From Planctomycetota bacterium (GTDB lineage Bacteria > Planctomycetota > UBA1135): a stretch of DNA of 64,000 bases. Where the stretch lies: contig JAQBXR010000001.1 of NCBI GenBank assembly GCA_027623295.1, positions 62,001 through 126,000 on the forward strand. Direction: 5' to 3'. Both the position numbers and the translations under genes were made by a program. The notes under the pieces are model-generated. The model saw only the letters and a program-made list of their open reading frames with translations. It ran no database searches and was not told the DNA's origin. Position 1 is the stretch's first letter. Every line of letters starts with the position of its first letter. Below are positions 36,064-44,894 of this stretch, piece after piece.

Positions 36064-37116
36064 ATGGAATGGCTTTTTCGTCGGTTCTCCCTTTCTGAGG
36101 ACCTCGGCATTGACCTCGGCACAGCCAATACCTTGGTTGCATCGGCGGAACGCGGCATCATTTTGAATGAGCCGTCGGTCGTTGCCGTATACAAGGGCAC
36201 CAACGAGGTGATTCTCGATGGCATGGGGGTTGGTATTGAGGCTTACCGCATGTTGGGTAAAACCCCGACCAACATTGACGCAGTGCGCCCGATGAAAGGT
36301 GGCGTGATCGCGGACTTTGAAATCACCGAGAAGTTGCTGCGTTACTTTTTGCGCAAGGCGCAGGAAGGCCGCACTTGGGTGCGCCCACGGGTTGTGATTT
36401 CGGTTCCTTCGGGAATCACCACGGTGGAGCGTCGCGCAGTGATTAACTCTGCGGAACGTGCCGGCGCACGCAAGGTTTATCTCGTGGATGAACCCATGGC
36501 AGCTGGCCTCGGTGTGGAGCTTCCCATTACGGAAGCACAAGGTTCCATGGTCGTAGATATCGGTGGTGGTACTACCGAGGTCGCAATCCTCGCATTGGGT
36601 GGCCCGGTCACTGTGAAGTCGGTGAAGACTGCTGGCGATAACATGGACGATGCCATCGTGGACTTCATCCGCAAGAACCATAACTTGCAGATTGGTCCGC
36701 AAACTGCCGAGCAACTTAAGAAGACCATTGGTTCTGCTTGGGCGTTGCAGGAAGAAAAAACTTTGCAGATTGCTGGTCGCGATTCTCTGAACCTTATGCC
36801 GCGGAAAGCGGTGTTGAACTCCGAAGAAATCCGCGAAGCGCTCGATGTACCTCTGCGAGGCATCATGCGCGCTGTCTTGGATTGTTTGGAAATGGCTCCA
36901 CCGGAAATCGGTTCCGACTTGTTGGAGCAAGGCATTGTGATTGTCGGCGGTGGCGCTTTGTTGCCTGGTTTAGCCGAGTACATGACCAAGAACACTGGCC
37001 TTCCATGTAAGGTGGGCAAAGAGCCTTTAACTGCGGTGGTTCGCGGAACCGCCAAGTTCCTCGAAGACCTCGACCTTTACGCGTCCTTCCTCTCCGACGG
37101 AGAGGACCTGGCCTAG
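36064..37116 (+). CDS. mreB: rod-shape-determining actin homologue MreB
   Basis: A 350-residue protein with the actin-fold motifs of MreB: phosphate-1 GIDLGTANTLV at 15-25, VRPMKGGVIADFEITEKLL, VVISVPSGITTVERRAV, phosphate-2 MVVDIGGGTTEVAIL and adenosine motif IVIVGGGALLPGLAEYM. The N-terminal MEWLFRRF is amphipathic and suited to membrane binding. It heads the elongation operon; its stop overlaps the mreC start by one base. It guides the PBP2/RodA machinery along the inner membrane. Confidence 0.97.
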   Translation: MEWLFRRFSLSEDLGIDLGTANTLVASAERGIILNEPSVVAVYKGTNEVILDGMGVGIEAYRMLGKTPTNIDAVRPMKGGVIADFEITEKLLRYFLRKAQEGRTWVRPRVVISVPSGITTVERRAVINSAERAGARKVYLVDEPMAAGLGVELPITEAQGSMVVDIGGGTTEVAILALGGPVTVKSVKTAGDNMDDAIVDFIRKNHNLQIGPQTAEQLKKTIGSAWALQEEKTLQIAGRDSLNLMPRKAVLNSEEIREALDVPLRGIMRAVLDCLEMAPPEIGSDLLEQGIVIVGGGALLPGLAEYMTKNTGLPCKVGKEPLTAVVRGTAKFLEDLDLYASFLSDGEDLA

Positions 37117-38309
37117 TGTTCCTGCTGCCGGGAGCGGAGCGCTATCGGCGTGTACTGCTCGCTGGGGCAGCAGTTGGGTTGTTGGGTGTGCAGGCTGTTT
37201 TTATGCAGCCTCAAGTGGAGAGCACGGTGAGTCAGATTTTGGCGCCTGTGCAAAAGCCCTTGGCTGGGCTTGCTGGTTTCTTAGATGGCCTATTAACTGC
37301 TGGAGCCTCAACGGATCATGGAGCAGAAACAGCTCCGACGGCATCGGCCCTGGTAGCCATAGAGCGACGCCTTGGTTTGCCGGAAGTGATCCCTGGAATG
37401 GCCTGGTTAGAGGTTCCGGTTTGGTCGCTCGATTTGGAACGTGGCCGCTTGGTGATTGCGGCCGGCGCCGATTTTCATTTAGCCGAAGGGCAAGTGGTAG
37501 CTTTCGGCGACGCCTTTTTAGGACGCCTCGGGGAAGTGCGCGAACATTCCGCCGATGTCGAGCTCTGGACCGCCGCCGGTTTGCGCACTGGTTTGTCGGT
37601 GACCTCCGATGTCATGCTGCCGCTTCGTGCGGTTTGTTTTGGACGCGGTACCGGCGGTGCAGCGGTCGTCGAATGGTCCGAAGATGAAACGGGTCATGCC
37701 GATGGCCGACTTCTGATGTGGCGCCCACGACCCTTGGATCCACCCATTCTGGAACAATCTGGTTTACGTTTGGGTGTGTTGAGGCAGGAGGGAGATCCAA
37801 GTCGTGGAGAAGCTTCGTGGGTGGTGGAGCATGCAATTCCAGCAGGCGCTCATGGCCGCGTGTTCATTGCAGCCGGCGCGGTCGGCAGCACCCTCATTGC
37901 GGAACCCGCCCAGCGCAAACAAAGTGCCACCCGACTGCTTCCGACCGATGCCATCCTTGGTTCCGATTGGTATGCGCTCGCTGCAGATACTGATTTCGCA
38001 CCCACTGTTTCCACCGACCAGGGCAAAGTCAGTGGGGAAGTCCGGGTGTGGCGTGGTCAGTGGGGTTGGGCGCGACGTCTTTCACCTGCTGCCTGGGAAG
38101 ATCGTGCGGTTGCACTACATTTGGAAGAGAATGCGGTTCTAGGTGCCGAAGCCTGGATGGCTTTCGAGCTACCTTTGCCATTGTTCACCCGCGGCGGTGC
38201 AGATCTTCCACGAGGGTTGTGGATTGGTTATCAAGATGAAGCCGCACCTCAGCCCGGTGCCGCGCTGGAAGTCTTGCGCCTCGATGCACAGTCGGAGAAA
38301 CCGCAATGA
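37116..38309 (+). CDS. mreC: divergent MreC
   Basis: A 397-residue protein with an N-terminal membrane helix (about 12-30) and a beta-rich extracytoplasmic part. Residues about 108-165 show the MreC barrel pattern: RLVIAAGADFHLAEGQVVAF, FLGRLGEVREHSADVELWT and SVTSDVMLPLRAVCFG. The usual coiled coil after the helix is short. A long region (about 180-397) is unlike standard MreC. The GTG start at 37116 overlaps the mreB TAG. Position between mreB and an mreD-like gene supports the call more than the sequence does. Confidence 0.7.
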   Translation: MFLLPGAERYRRVLLAGAAVGLLGVQAVFMQPQVESTVSQILAPVQKPLAGLAGFLDGLLTAGASTDHGAETAPTASALVAIERRLGLPEVIPGMAWLEVPVWSLDLERGRLVIAAGADFHLAEGQVVAFGDAFLGRLGEVREHSADVELWTAAGLRTGLSVTSDVMLPLRAVCFGRGTGGAAVVEWSEDETGHADGRLLMWRPRPLDPPILEQSGLRLGVLRQEGDPSRGEASWVVEHAIPAGAHGRVFIAAGAVGSTLIAEPAQRKQSATRLLPTDAILGSDWYALAADTDFAPTVSTDQGKVSGEVRVWRGQWGWARRLSPAAWEDRAVALHLEENAVLGAEAWMAFELPLPLFTRGGADLPRGLWIGYQDEAAPQPGAALEVLRLDAQSEKPQ

Positions 38310-38797
38310 AGGGCCCGCGTCTGCGTATTCTGATCCCGGTTGCCATCTTGCTGACTCTGCTGGCGCCCATCCTGCGGCAATTCCCAGGAGGCTCCCAACT
38401 TCCCGATGTTTGGCTGGTTCTACTCCTCTTGTCGGTGCCGGTGCCGGCCCCAGATTCATGGCGGCGCGCGGTGCACCTTGTACTTTTATTTGGCATTCTT
38501 CGCAGTAGTGTGACTGCCATTTCTCCGTTCACCGCATGGGCCGGATTTGGCATGGGGTTGTTTGTGCGGGAAACCCTCTCCCGGCGCTTGAGCGAATACA
38601 ACCCACTGTTGCGTCTCGTCACCGGCTTTTCCGCAGCGGTGCCGTTGGCTTTGCTCGATCGCCTTGCTGCACAATCCCTCGGCGCAGAAATCCCCGTTGA
38701 GGCGGCTTGGCTGAAGTGTTTGTTTACGGGGCTGATCATGGCGGTGATCCATCGCCCCACACGTTCTGACTTTTTGTCCAAACGAGGCTCCCGATGA
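38306..38797 (+). CDS. mreD: MreD-like membrane protein
   Basis: A 163-residue, highly hydrophobic protein with four to five helices. Length, hydrophobic profile and place between mreC and the PBP2 gene fit MreD; the sequence itself is weakly conserved in this family. ATGA overlaps on both sides. MreD is part of the elongasome and binds MreC. Confidence 0.6.
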   Translation: MKGPRLRILIPVAILLTLLAPILRQFPGGSQLPDVWLVLLLLSVPVPAPDSWRRAVHLVLLFGILRSSVTAISPFTAWAGFGMGLFVRETLSRRLSEYNPLLRLVTGFSAAVPLALLDRLAAQSLGAEIPVEAAWLKCLFTGLIMAVIHRPTRSDFLSKRGSR

Positions 38798-41403
38798 GAA
38801 CCCTCCGTTTGCGCCATCTAGCCTATTTATTCCTGTTGGTTTTGGTGCTGCTGATTGGACGTTTGTTCCAATTGCAAGTCAAGGAACATGACCATTGGTT
38901 GCGTGAGGCACGTAACTCGCGCCTCGATCGCGAGTCGATTCCGTTTCGGCGTGGCAGTATTTTGGATCGAAACGGCAAGGTCTTAGCCAAAGATAAACCG
39001 TTCTACGACCTGTACTTTCGTTACCGTGATTTTCGCCGCGGCCATATTGCGGGGCAATTGCATGAAGCATTGGCTTTAATGGGAGTGGCTTCCGGAGGGC
39101 TGGAGGTCTGCCTAGATTCTGGCGAGGCTTTGGGGCAACAGTGTTTCGAATGGACGCCGGAAGACTTAGACAAGCTCACTCCACGCAGCCGCGGTGACCT
39201 GTTGTTTTACTTGCGTGGCATGAGTGGTTTTTCTTCCCGCATGCGTGTGGCGGTGCAGGAGTGGCAGGAAGGCGGACAAAATGCATTTGGCGAACAGTTT
39301 CCGGAAGCCTACCTAGGTTTGGCGCAAGGATTGCACGAGGCCAGGCGAGAAATCGACTTGCTGGAGGAGTTACTTGGCTTGGAATGGAGGGGCACCATGC
39401 TTCCGCGTTTGGAAAGCCGTCGTCAAGAGTTGGAAAGCATGGTGCTGCGTCGTTCTTTGCAGGAATGCGCCGGCCGAGCTTTGGGGGTTTCCGCCTATGA
39501 GTTACGCAGCCGATTGGACTCGGACACGGAAGAGCGGTTGGCCACCTTGCAGTTCTTGCAGGAGCGATGGGCGTGGGAGGCTGAGCCAAATGCGATTGGC
39601 GCCTTGCTGCTTCCGCTGAAGGGCCCAGCGGAAGATGCCTTGTTGGCGCTAGACCCGGTGGCGCAAAATGCTCTGCTGGATAATTACCTGTCCAATCTAG
39701 AACAGAATCATTCTGACGATGCCACTGGCGTGCGTCGCGATCAGGTTTACCGAGTTCACCAATTCCGTGTGAAGCCGCTGGATCGCGATCTAAGTTTTGA
39801 GTTGGTCGACCTGCTGGCCCAGCAACCGGAAAACTATCAGGGTTTGTACCTGCAAGAAATTGCGCGGCGCATTTACCCCAACGAGATTTCTCCCTTGTTG
39901 GTCGGTAATGTTCGTCATGTGGATCCTGACGAAACTTCCGAGTTCGAAGATACACTCGACCGCTTTCACCAGTTACGTCGTCTTTTTATTCGCACTCCAG
40001 AGCAGGAAGCTGAATTCCGCAAGGTGCGTGATTGGCTTTGGAGCGATGCTTTGCGCCCCGATGAAATGCGTGGCGCAAGTGGGGTCGAAAGGGTGTATGA
40101 AGATCAGTTGCGCGGTAGCCGTGGTTATTTGCAGGTGCTGGAAGGCGGACAAGGCGATGGCCGCCCATTAGAGCTTCTGTTCTCCAAGCCACGAAATGGA
40201 AGCGACATTACCCTGTCTTTAGATGTCGACCTAGCGCTTGCTGCCGAACGTTCCATCGCAAAGGTCTACAGTGAGACTCTCGGCACCTTAGCTTCGACTT
40301 TCCCGGAAACTCCGCAGGCTTCCTTGGCTGCCTTTAACCCGCTTCTTCCGCGCGTTGGGTTTGCATTGTTGGATTTGAGTAACGGAGAAACTCCATTGCT
40401 TATGAGTTCTCCCGGGTTCACTCGTGAGGAATTCCGCAGCGACTACAATCGACTTGTCGAAATCAATGCGGGAAATCCTTTGCGCAATCGCGCTTTGGGG
40501 GGTGGCTACATTGCAGCAGAAGTTCCTTACCCCGGGTCCACTTTTAAACCACTGGTCGCCGCAGCAGCCTTGTCTTTGGACTCGGCCTACTGGGATAAGG
40601 TTTACCACTGTGAAGGGGCTATCACGCCAATCAGTGGCGGCAAGGCGTTGAAGTGCGACAGTACGTGGGGGCATAAAGATGTGGGCATGCGTGAAGCCTT
40701 AAAGCGCTCATGCAATGTTTACTTTTACTTGTTAGCCCAAGACATTGGTGCCGAGGTCATCCATCGCTATGCCTTGAGCCTTGGCTTTGATCGCCCTACC
40801 GGTTTGGAACTTGTGCGTTTCGACGCCACCGCTGACGTTGTCCTCTCCAAGAATTTAGGTGGAGACAGTCGCTTGGAGCGCAATGCGAACTTCCTTATTG
40901 AAAAGGAGGAAATGCAGAAAAACACGATTCGTCTCATGCGTACGGCCATCGGCCAAGTCGGGGTACAGGCCAGCCCGCTGCAAATGGCACGCATGTACGG
41001 GTGGTTAGCGACCGGCGAACTATTGCAGCCACGTTTGGTGCACGCAGGTGGCGGTGGTTCTCCAGCCCGTGCCGCACAACAAGTCCCTTTTGTGTCCGAT
41101 GCCAATCGCGCTCGCATTCTCGACGCTCTTTCTGCGGTGGCTTATGAAGAAGGCGGTACCGCCGCACGTACCGAGTTTGACCCGGCTTGGCAGATCGTGT
41201 GTAAAACGGGCACCGCGCAAATGGAAGTAGGTGGCATATTGCAGCCAACGCATTCTTGGTTAACCGGTTTCTTCCCCAAGGATAACCCGCGTTATGCTTT
41301 CGCGGTTCTGTGCGAAAACACCAGCTTGCACGGCGGTCAAATCGCATCCTTTATCCTGAAAGACTTCTTGAGCAGTGAAGAAGCTGAGGTCTTGTTCGAA
41401 TGA
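38794..41403 (+). CDS. mrdA: penicillin-binding protein 2 with enlarged N-terminal region
   Basis: An 869-residue class B PBP. A membrane helix at about 8-26 precedes the pedestal box (SIPFRRGSILDRNGKVLA). The transpeptidase motifs are S582-T-F-K585 (in YPGSTFK), S639-C-N and K804-T-G (in CKTGTAQ). Spacing between the serine and KTG matches E. coli PBP2, but the catalytic Ser lies about 250 residues later than in E. coli PBP2 (S330). The extra sequence, about 60-320, is mostly helical, with segments such as FPEAYLGLAQGLHEARREID. A second pedestal part (YPNEISPLLVGNVRHV) follows at about 365. It cross-links peptidoglycan for elongation, with RodA as glycosyltransferase partner downstream. Confidence 0.92.
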   Translation: MRTLRLRHLAYLFLLVLVLLIGRLFQLQVKEHDHWLREARNSRLDRESIPFRRGSILDRNGKVLAKDKPFYDLYFRYRDFRRGHIAGQLHEALALMGVASGGLEVCLDSGEALGQQCFEWTPEDLDKLTPRSRGDLLFYLRGMSGFSSRMRVAVQEWQEGGQNAFGEQFPEAYLGLAQGLHEARREIDLLEELLGLEWRGTMLPRLESRRQELESMVLRRSLQECAGRALGVSAYELRSRLDSDTEERLATLQFLQERWAWEAEPNAIGALLLPLKGPAEDALLALDPVAQNALLDNYLSNLEQNHSDDATGVRRDQVYRVHQFRVKPLDRDLSFELVDLLAQQPENYQGLYLQEIARRIYPNEISPLLVGNVRHVDPDETSEFEDTLDRFHQLRRLFIRTPEQEAEFRKVRDWLWSDALRPDEMRGASGVERVYEDQLRGSRGYLQVLEGGQGDGRPLELLFSKPRNGSDITLSLDVDLALAAERSIAKVYSETLGTLASTFPETPQASLAAFNPLLPRVGFALLDLSNGETPLLMSSPGFTREEFRSDYNRLVEINAGNPLRNRALGGGYIAAEVPYPGSTFKPLVAAAALSLDSAYWDKVYHCEGAITPISGGKALKCDSTWGHKDVGMREALKRSCNVYFYLLAQDIGAEVIHRYALSLGFDRPTGLELVRFDATADVVLSKNLGGDSRLERNANFLIEKEEMQKNTIRLMRTAIGQVGVQASPLQMARMYGWLATGELLQPRLVHAGGGGSPARAAQQVPFVSDANRARILDALSAVAYEEGGTAARTEFDPAWQIVCKTGTAQMEVGGILQPTHSWLTGFFPKDNPRYAFAVLCENTSLHGGQIASFILKDFLSSEEAEVLFE

Positions 41404-42536
41404 GGTTGCCCTCTCTATTTTTTCGGGTACGCAGTTTCTTACGACGGACTTGTTGGCCAGTATTGCCACTAGTTGGCGGCATTATGCTGTTCAGCTTTTT
41501 TGTGCAATGGAGTGTGAGCCCGGAACTTGCTTTACCGAGTGGACATATCCTGCGGATGGGGGCTCTAGTTTTTTTTGCTGCATCGGCCTTGTTGTGGTCC
41601 GCAAAACAATGGCGCGCACAGGCCTATTTGTTTTATGTCGCAGTGCTCTTGCCTTTGATCTGGGTGCTGGTTGCCGGTCGTGCCACCAACGGTTCTCGCC
41701 GATGGATTGACCTCTTTGGCGGTTTAAAATTGCAGCCCAGCGAGTTCATGAAGGTTGCGGTGATTTTGGTTTTAGCGAGGTGGTTTGCAGATCACCCCAA
41801 GCCCTCACGGCTTAGCGATTTGTTTAAACCTGGAGTGTTGGTCGCAGTACCAGCCTTCCTCATTCTGGTCGAACCCGATCTCGGCACTGCCCTCGTTTTT
41901 GTCCCACTCTTCCTCGGCATGGCTTGGTTAGCTGGGCTGCCCTGGCGCAGTTTTCGCTGGCTACTACTTTTGCCCGCACTGCTTGCCCCAATCGGTTGGC
42001 TCGCGATTCAGGATTATCAGAAGGAACGCATTTTGACGTGGTGGCATCAAAATGAGTTGTCGCCGGAGGAGAATGCTTCGTCGGGGTATCACTTACATCA
42101 TGCGAAACTTGCGGTGGGCAGTGGGGGGCTGACCGGGTTTGGCTTTGGGCAAGGACCTGAAAATCGCCTCGGGCTTTTGCCAGAGCGCCACAACGACTTC
42201 GTGTTCCCGGTCATCGCCGAGGAGTACGGATTCTTCGGCGCGGTTGGATTCCTCCTCCTCTACGCCTCCCTGGGCATTACTCTGCTCGCCTTTGCCGCGC
42301 GCTATCGCGATCCCTTTGCGCGCTACACCTTGGCTGGGGTTGGCATGCACTTCCTGATTCATCTTTCGCTTAACGTAGGGGTCACCCTTGGCGTTTGGCC
42401 TACGACTGGATTGCCCCTGCCTATGATTTCCTTCGGTGGGAGTTCCATGATGGCGAGTGGTTTAGCTCTGGGGCTGGCGCTGGTGGTGGGAGCGACGCGG
42501 GCACCCTTGTTCTCATCCCGGGCCTTCGAGGCTTAG
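41400..42536 (+). CDS. rodA: SEDS glycosyltransferase RodA
   Basis: A 378-residue, ten-helix SEDS protein that polymerises lipid II. Recognisable segments: GSRRWIDLFGGLKLQPSEFM at about 98-117, VEPDLGTALVF (with the catalytic-type Asp), GFGFGQGPENRLGLLPERHND and FPVIAEEYGFFG, then GLPLPMISFGGSSM near the end. Overlaps the PBP2 gene by ATGA, as expected for a functional pair. Last gene of the elongation operon. Confidence 0.95.
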   Translation: MRLPSLFFRVRSFLRRTCWPVLPLVGGIMLFSFFVQWSVSPELALPSGHILRMGALVFFAASALLWSAKQWRAQAYLFYVAVLLPLIWVLVAGRATNGSRRWIDLFGGLKLQPSEFMKVAVILVLARWFADHPKPSRLSDLFKPGVLVAVPAFLILVEPDLGTALVFVPLFLGMAWLAGLPWRSFRWLLLLPALLAPIGWLAIQDYQKERILTWWHQNELSPEENASSGYHLHHAKLAVGSGGLTGFGFGQGPENRLGLLPERHNDFVFPVIAEEYGFFGAVGFLLLYASLGITLLAFAARYRDPFARYTLAGVGMHFLIHLSLNVGVTLGVWPTTGLPLPMISFGGSSMMASGLALGLALVVGATRAPLFSSRAFEA

Positions 42537-42567
42537 CCTTTCCTGTCCGCGAGTGCGGCCGACCTGC

Positions 42568-42573
42568 TAGAAT
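42568..42573 (+). promoter_or_regulatory. -10-like hexamer placed for a leaderless tdh mRNA
   Basis: TAGAAT (five of six) ends 8 bases before the tdh ATG, so transcription should begin at or next to the A of the start codon. No SD is present in the gap. The -35 region is poor. Confidence 0.45.
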
Positions 42574-42581
42574 CTCCTTCA

Positions 42582-43655
42582 ATGCAGGCAATCCAAATGG
42601 CCCGACCCGAAGCGGGCGCAGCGGTACTCATCGAGAATCTCGAAGTTCCCACACCGGGCCCCGGTGAGGTGCGTGTGCGCGTTCAAAATACCGCGATTTG
42701 CGGGACCGACCGTCACATTTATCACTGGGATCCCTCAGTCGCTTCCATGATCACCCCACCGGTGACCATTGGTCATGAGTTTTGCGGTCATATTGACACC
42801 CTTGGCGATGGGGTAGAAGGTTGGAATCTAGAGGACTACGTTTCTGCCGAGATGCACATTGTGTGCGGTAGGTGCCGCTCTTGTCAGGCAGGCAATAAAC
42901 ACATCTGCGAAAAGACCCAAATCGCGGGCTTGCATCGCGCTGGTTGCTTTGCGGAATATGTAGTGGTGCCGGCGGGTAACTTGGTGCGTTTGGACCCAAA
43001 GATTGTGCCACCGCACATCGGCTCTTTCCTCGATGCCTTGGGCAATGCCGTGCATACCGTGCAGTCGGCAAGCAGCATCGCCGGACGTCATGTGCTGGTG
43101 TCCGGTTATGGTGCCATCGGCGCCATGGCTGCTGCAGTCGTGGAGTTTGAAGGCGCTAAAAGCCTGACCATCACTGAAGTGATGCCCGGACATTTGGAGC
43201 GCGCAAAAAAGTGGGCCGCTGGTTTAAACGGCAGGATCCCGGTTTCCATTCACGATCCCGCTACCGAGGGCCCCGACATGGTGGAGCGTATTCGCCAAGC
43301 TACCCGTGGCGGCGTAGATGTCGTGCTGGAAATGTCTGGCGCACCCCCTGCGATTCTCGCGGGTCTAGAGGTGCTTTACCCCGGTGGTGAAATGATGCAG
43401 CTTGGCATCCCGTCTGCCTCCAACCTGGAGATCCAGAATTTCGCGCAAGAGTTCATCTTCAAGGGACTCACTTGGAGAGGCATCCTTGGTCGTCGTATGT
43501 TCGCGACCTGGGATGAAATGCTTTCCCTGCTTCAACGTGGACTAGATGTGGAACACATTGTGACCCACCGCCTTCCCATGTCCTCCTTCCATGATGGCAT
43601 GGCACTGCTCGACCGCGGCGAAGCGCATAAGGTCGTGCTCGATCCAACTGCCTAA
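42582..43655 (+). CDS. tdh: L-threonine 3-dehydrogenase
   Basis: A 357-residue zinc-dependent medium-chain dehydrogenase that oxidises threonine to 2-amino-3-ketobutyrate with NAD. Catalytic-zinc segment ICGTDRHIYHWD and GHEFCG; structural-zinc loop CGRCRSCQAGNKHIC; nucleotide site VLVSGYGAIGAMAAAVVEFEG. The neighbour kbl, starting directly after the stop (TAAATG), confirms the substrate. A second ATG at 42597 is possible but the first fits family N-termini. Confidence 0.93.
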   Translation: MQAIQMARPEAGAAVLIENLEVPTPGPGEVRVRVQNTAICGTDRHIYHWDPSVASMITPPVTIGHEFCGHIDTLGDGVEGWNLEDYVSAEMHIVCGRCRSCQAGNKHICEKTQIAGLHRAGCFAEYVVVPAGNLVRLDPKIVPPHIGSFLDALGNAVHTVQSASSIAGRHVLVSGYGAIGAMAAAVVEFEGAKSLTITEVMPGHLERAKKWAAGLNGRIPVSIHDPATEGPDMVERIRQATRGGVDVVLEMSGAPPAILAGLEVLYPGGEMMQLGIPSASNLEIQNFAQEFIFKGLTWRGILGRRMFATWDEMLSLLQRGLDVEHIVTHRLPMSSFHDGMALLDRGEAHKVVLDPTA

Positions 43656-44882
43656 ATGTCTGATTTCGATACTGCCATGGCCAACGGCAAGGCCGCCTTC
43701 CTTGATTCGATTGCTGAGGAACTTCAGGAAATCCGCGATGCAGGTTTGTGGAAAGAAGAGCGGGTCATTACCACTCCGCAAGATGCCGACATCAAGGTGT
43801 CGACCGGCGAAGAGGTTACGAATTTTTGCGCGAACAACTACCTCGGCCTCTCCGATGACCCTGCCTTGATTCAGGCGGCGTCGGATTGCTTACGGGAGCG
43901 TGGTTTCGGCATGTCTTCGGTGCGTTTCATTTGCGGCACGCAAGACATTCACAAGCAACTCGAAGGCAAGATATCAGCGTTTCTAGGGTTTGAAGACACC
44001 ATTCTTTACAACTCCTGTTTCGATGCCAACGGCGGTCTATACGAAACCATCTTGAAGGCAGAAGATGCAGTCATTTCCGACTCCTTGAACCACGCTTCGA
44101 TTATCGACGGCGTGCGTCTGTCGAAGGCTAAGTGTTTCCGCTATGCCAACAGCAATATGGAGGAGTTGGAGGATTGTCTGAAGCAAGCCCGGGAAGCGGG
44201 TGCACGTCGGATCCTGATTTCGACTGATGGTGTGTTCTCCATGGACGGCTACATAGCCAAACTCGATGAGATTTGCGATTTGGCAGAGCAGTATGGAGCC
44301 ATGGTGCATGTGGATGATTCGCATAGCACCGGTTTCATGGGCAAGACAGGGCGCGGCACGCATGAGCATTGTGGCGTCATGGGGCGGGTGGACATCATTA
44401 CTAGCACCTTGGGTAAAGCTCTCGGTGGAGCGAGTGGTGGATTCACTTGCGCCAACAAGATTATTATTGACATGTTGCGCAATCGTTCGCGTCCATACTT
44501 GTTCTCCAACTCCGTAGCCCCACCGATTGTGGCGGCAAGCATTGCGGTCTTTGATCGTTTATCTTCGACTACCGAACTGCGCGACCGTCTCGAGGTTAAC
44601 ACTAAGATCTTCCGCGAAAAAATGACCGCTGCTGGTTTCGAGATTCCGCAAAGCGTGCATGCTATCGCTCCCATTATGCTGGGCGATGCACGTCTTGCCG
44701 CGGACATGGCGAAGGACCTACTTGCAGAGGGCATCTACGTGATTGGCTTCAGTTTCCCGGTCGTCCCGAAAGGGCAAGCACGGATTCGCGTTCAAATTTC
44801 AGCCGCACACACCGAAGCGCACATCGAAAAGGCTGTGGCCGCCTTTATCAAGGTTGGCCGCGCTCACGGCGTCATATCCTAG
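43656..44882 (+). CDS. kbl: glycine C-acetyltransferase (2-amino-3-ketobutyrate CoA ligase)
   Basis: A 408-residue PLP enzyme of the alpha-oxoamine synthase family that cleaves 2-amino-3-ketobutyrate with CoA to glycine and acetyl-CoA. Family segments: [71 protein letters not shown] and the PLP-lysine motif [13 protein letters not shown]. It starts with no gap after tdh. Confidence 0.96.
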   Translation: MSDFDTAMANGKAAFLDSIAEELQEIRDAGLWKEERVITTPQDADIKVSTGEEVTNFCANNYLGLSDDPALIQAASDCLRERGFGMSSVRFICGTQDIHKQLEGKISAFLGFEDTILYNSCFDANGGLYETILKAEDAVISDSLNHASIIDGVRLSKAKCFRYANSNMEELEDCLKQAREAGARRILISTDGVFSMDGYIAKLDEICDLAEQYGAMVHVDDSHSTGFMGKTGRGTHEHCGVMGRVDIITSTLGKALGGASGGFTCANKIIIDMLRNRSRPYLFSNSVAPPIVAASIAVFDRLSSTTELRDRLEVNTKIFREKMTAAGFEIPQSVHAIAPIMLGDARLAADMAKDLLAEGIYVIGFSFPVVPKGQARIRVQISAAHTEAHIEKAVAAFIKVGRAHGVIS

Positions 44883-44885
44883 AGT
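44880..44885 (+). promoter_or_regulatory. -10-like hexamer before the acetoacetyl-CoA synthetase gene
   Basis: TAGAGT ends 9 bases before the ATG at 44895, overlapping the kbl stop. Four of six matches. It could give a leaderless start independent of tdh-kbl, but read-through from tdh is equally likely. Confidence 0.25.
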
Positions 44886-44894
44886 AGAAAACGC

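Noticed and set aside
39176-39955. 259-codon minus-strand frame inside the PBP2 gene
   Set aside because: Pro/Arg-rich translation without domain features, antisense to the helical expansion of PBP2, which is in frame with strong motifs on both sides.
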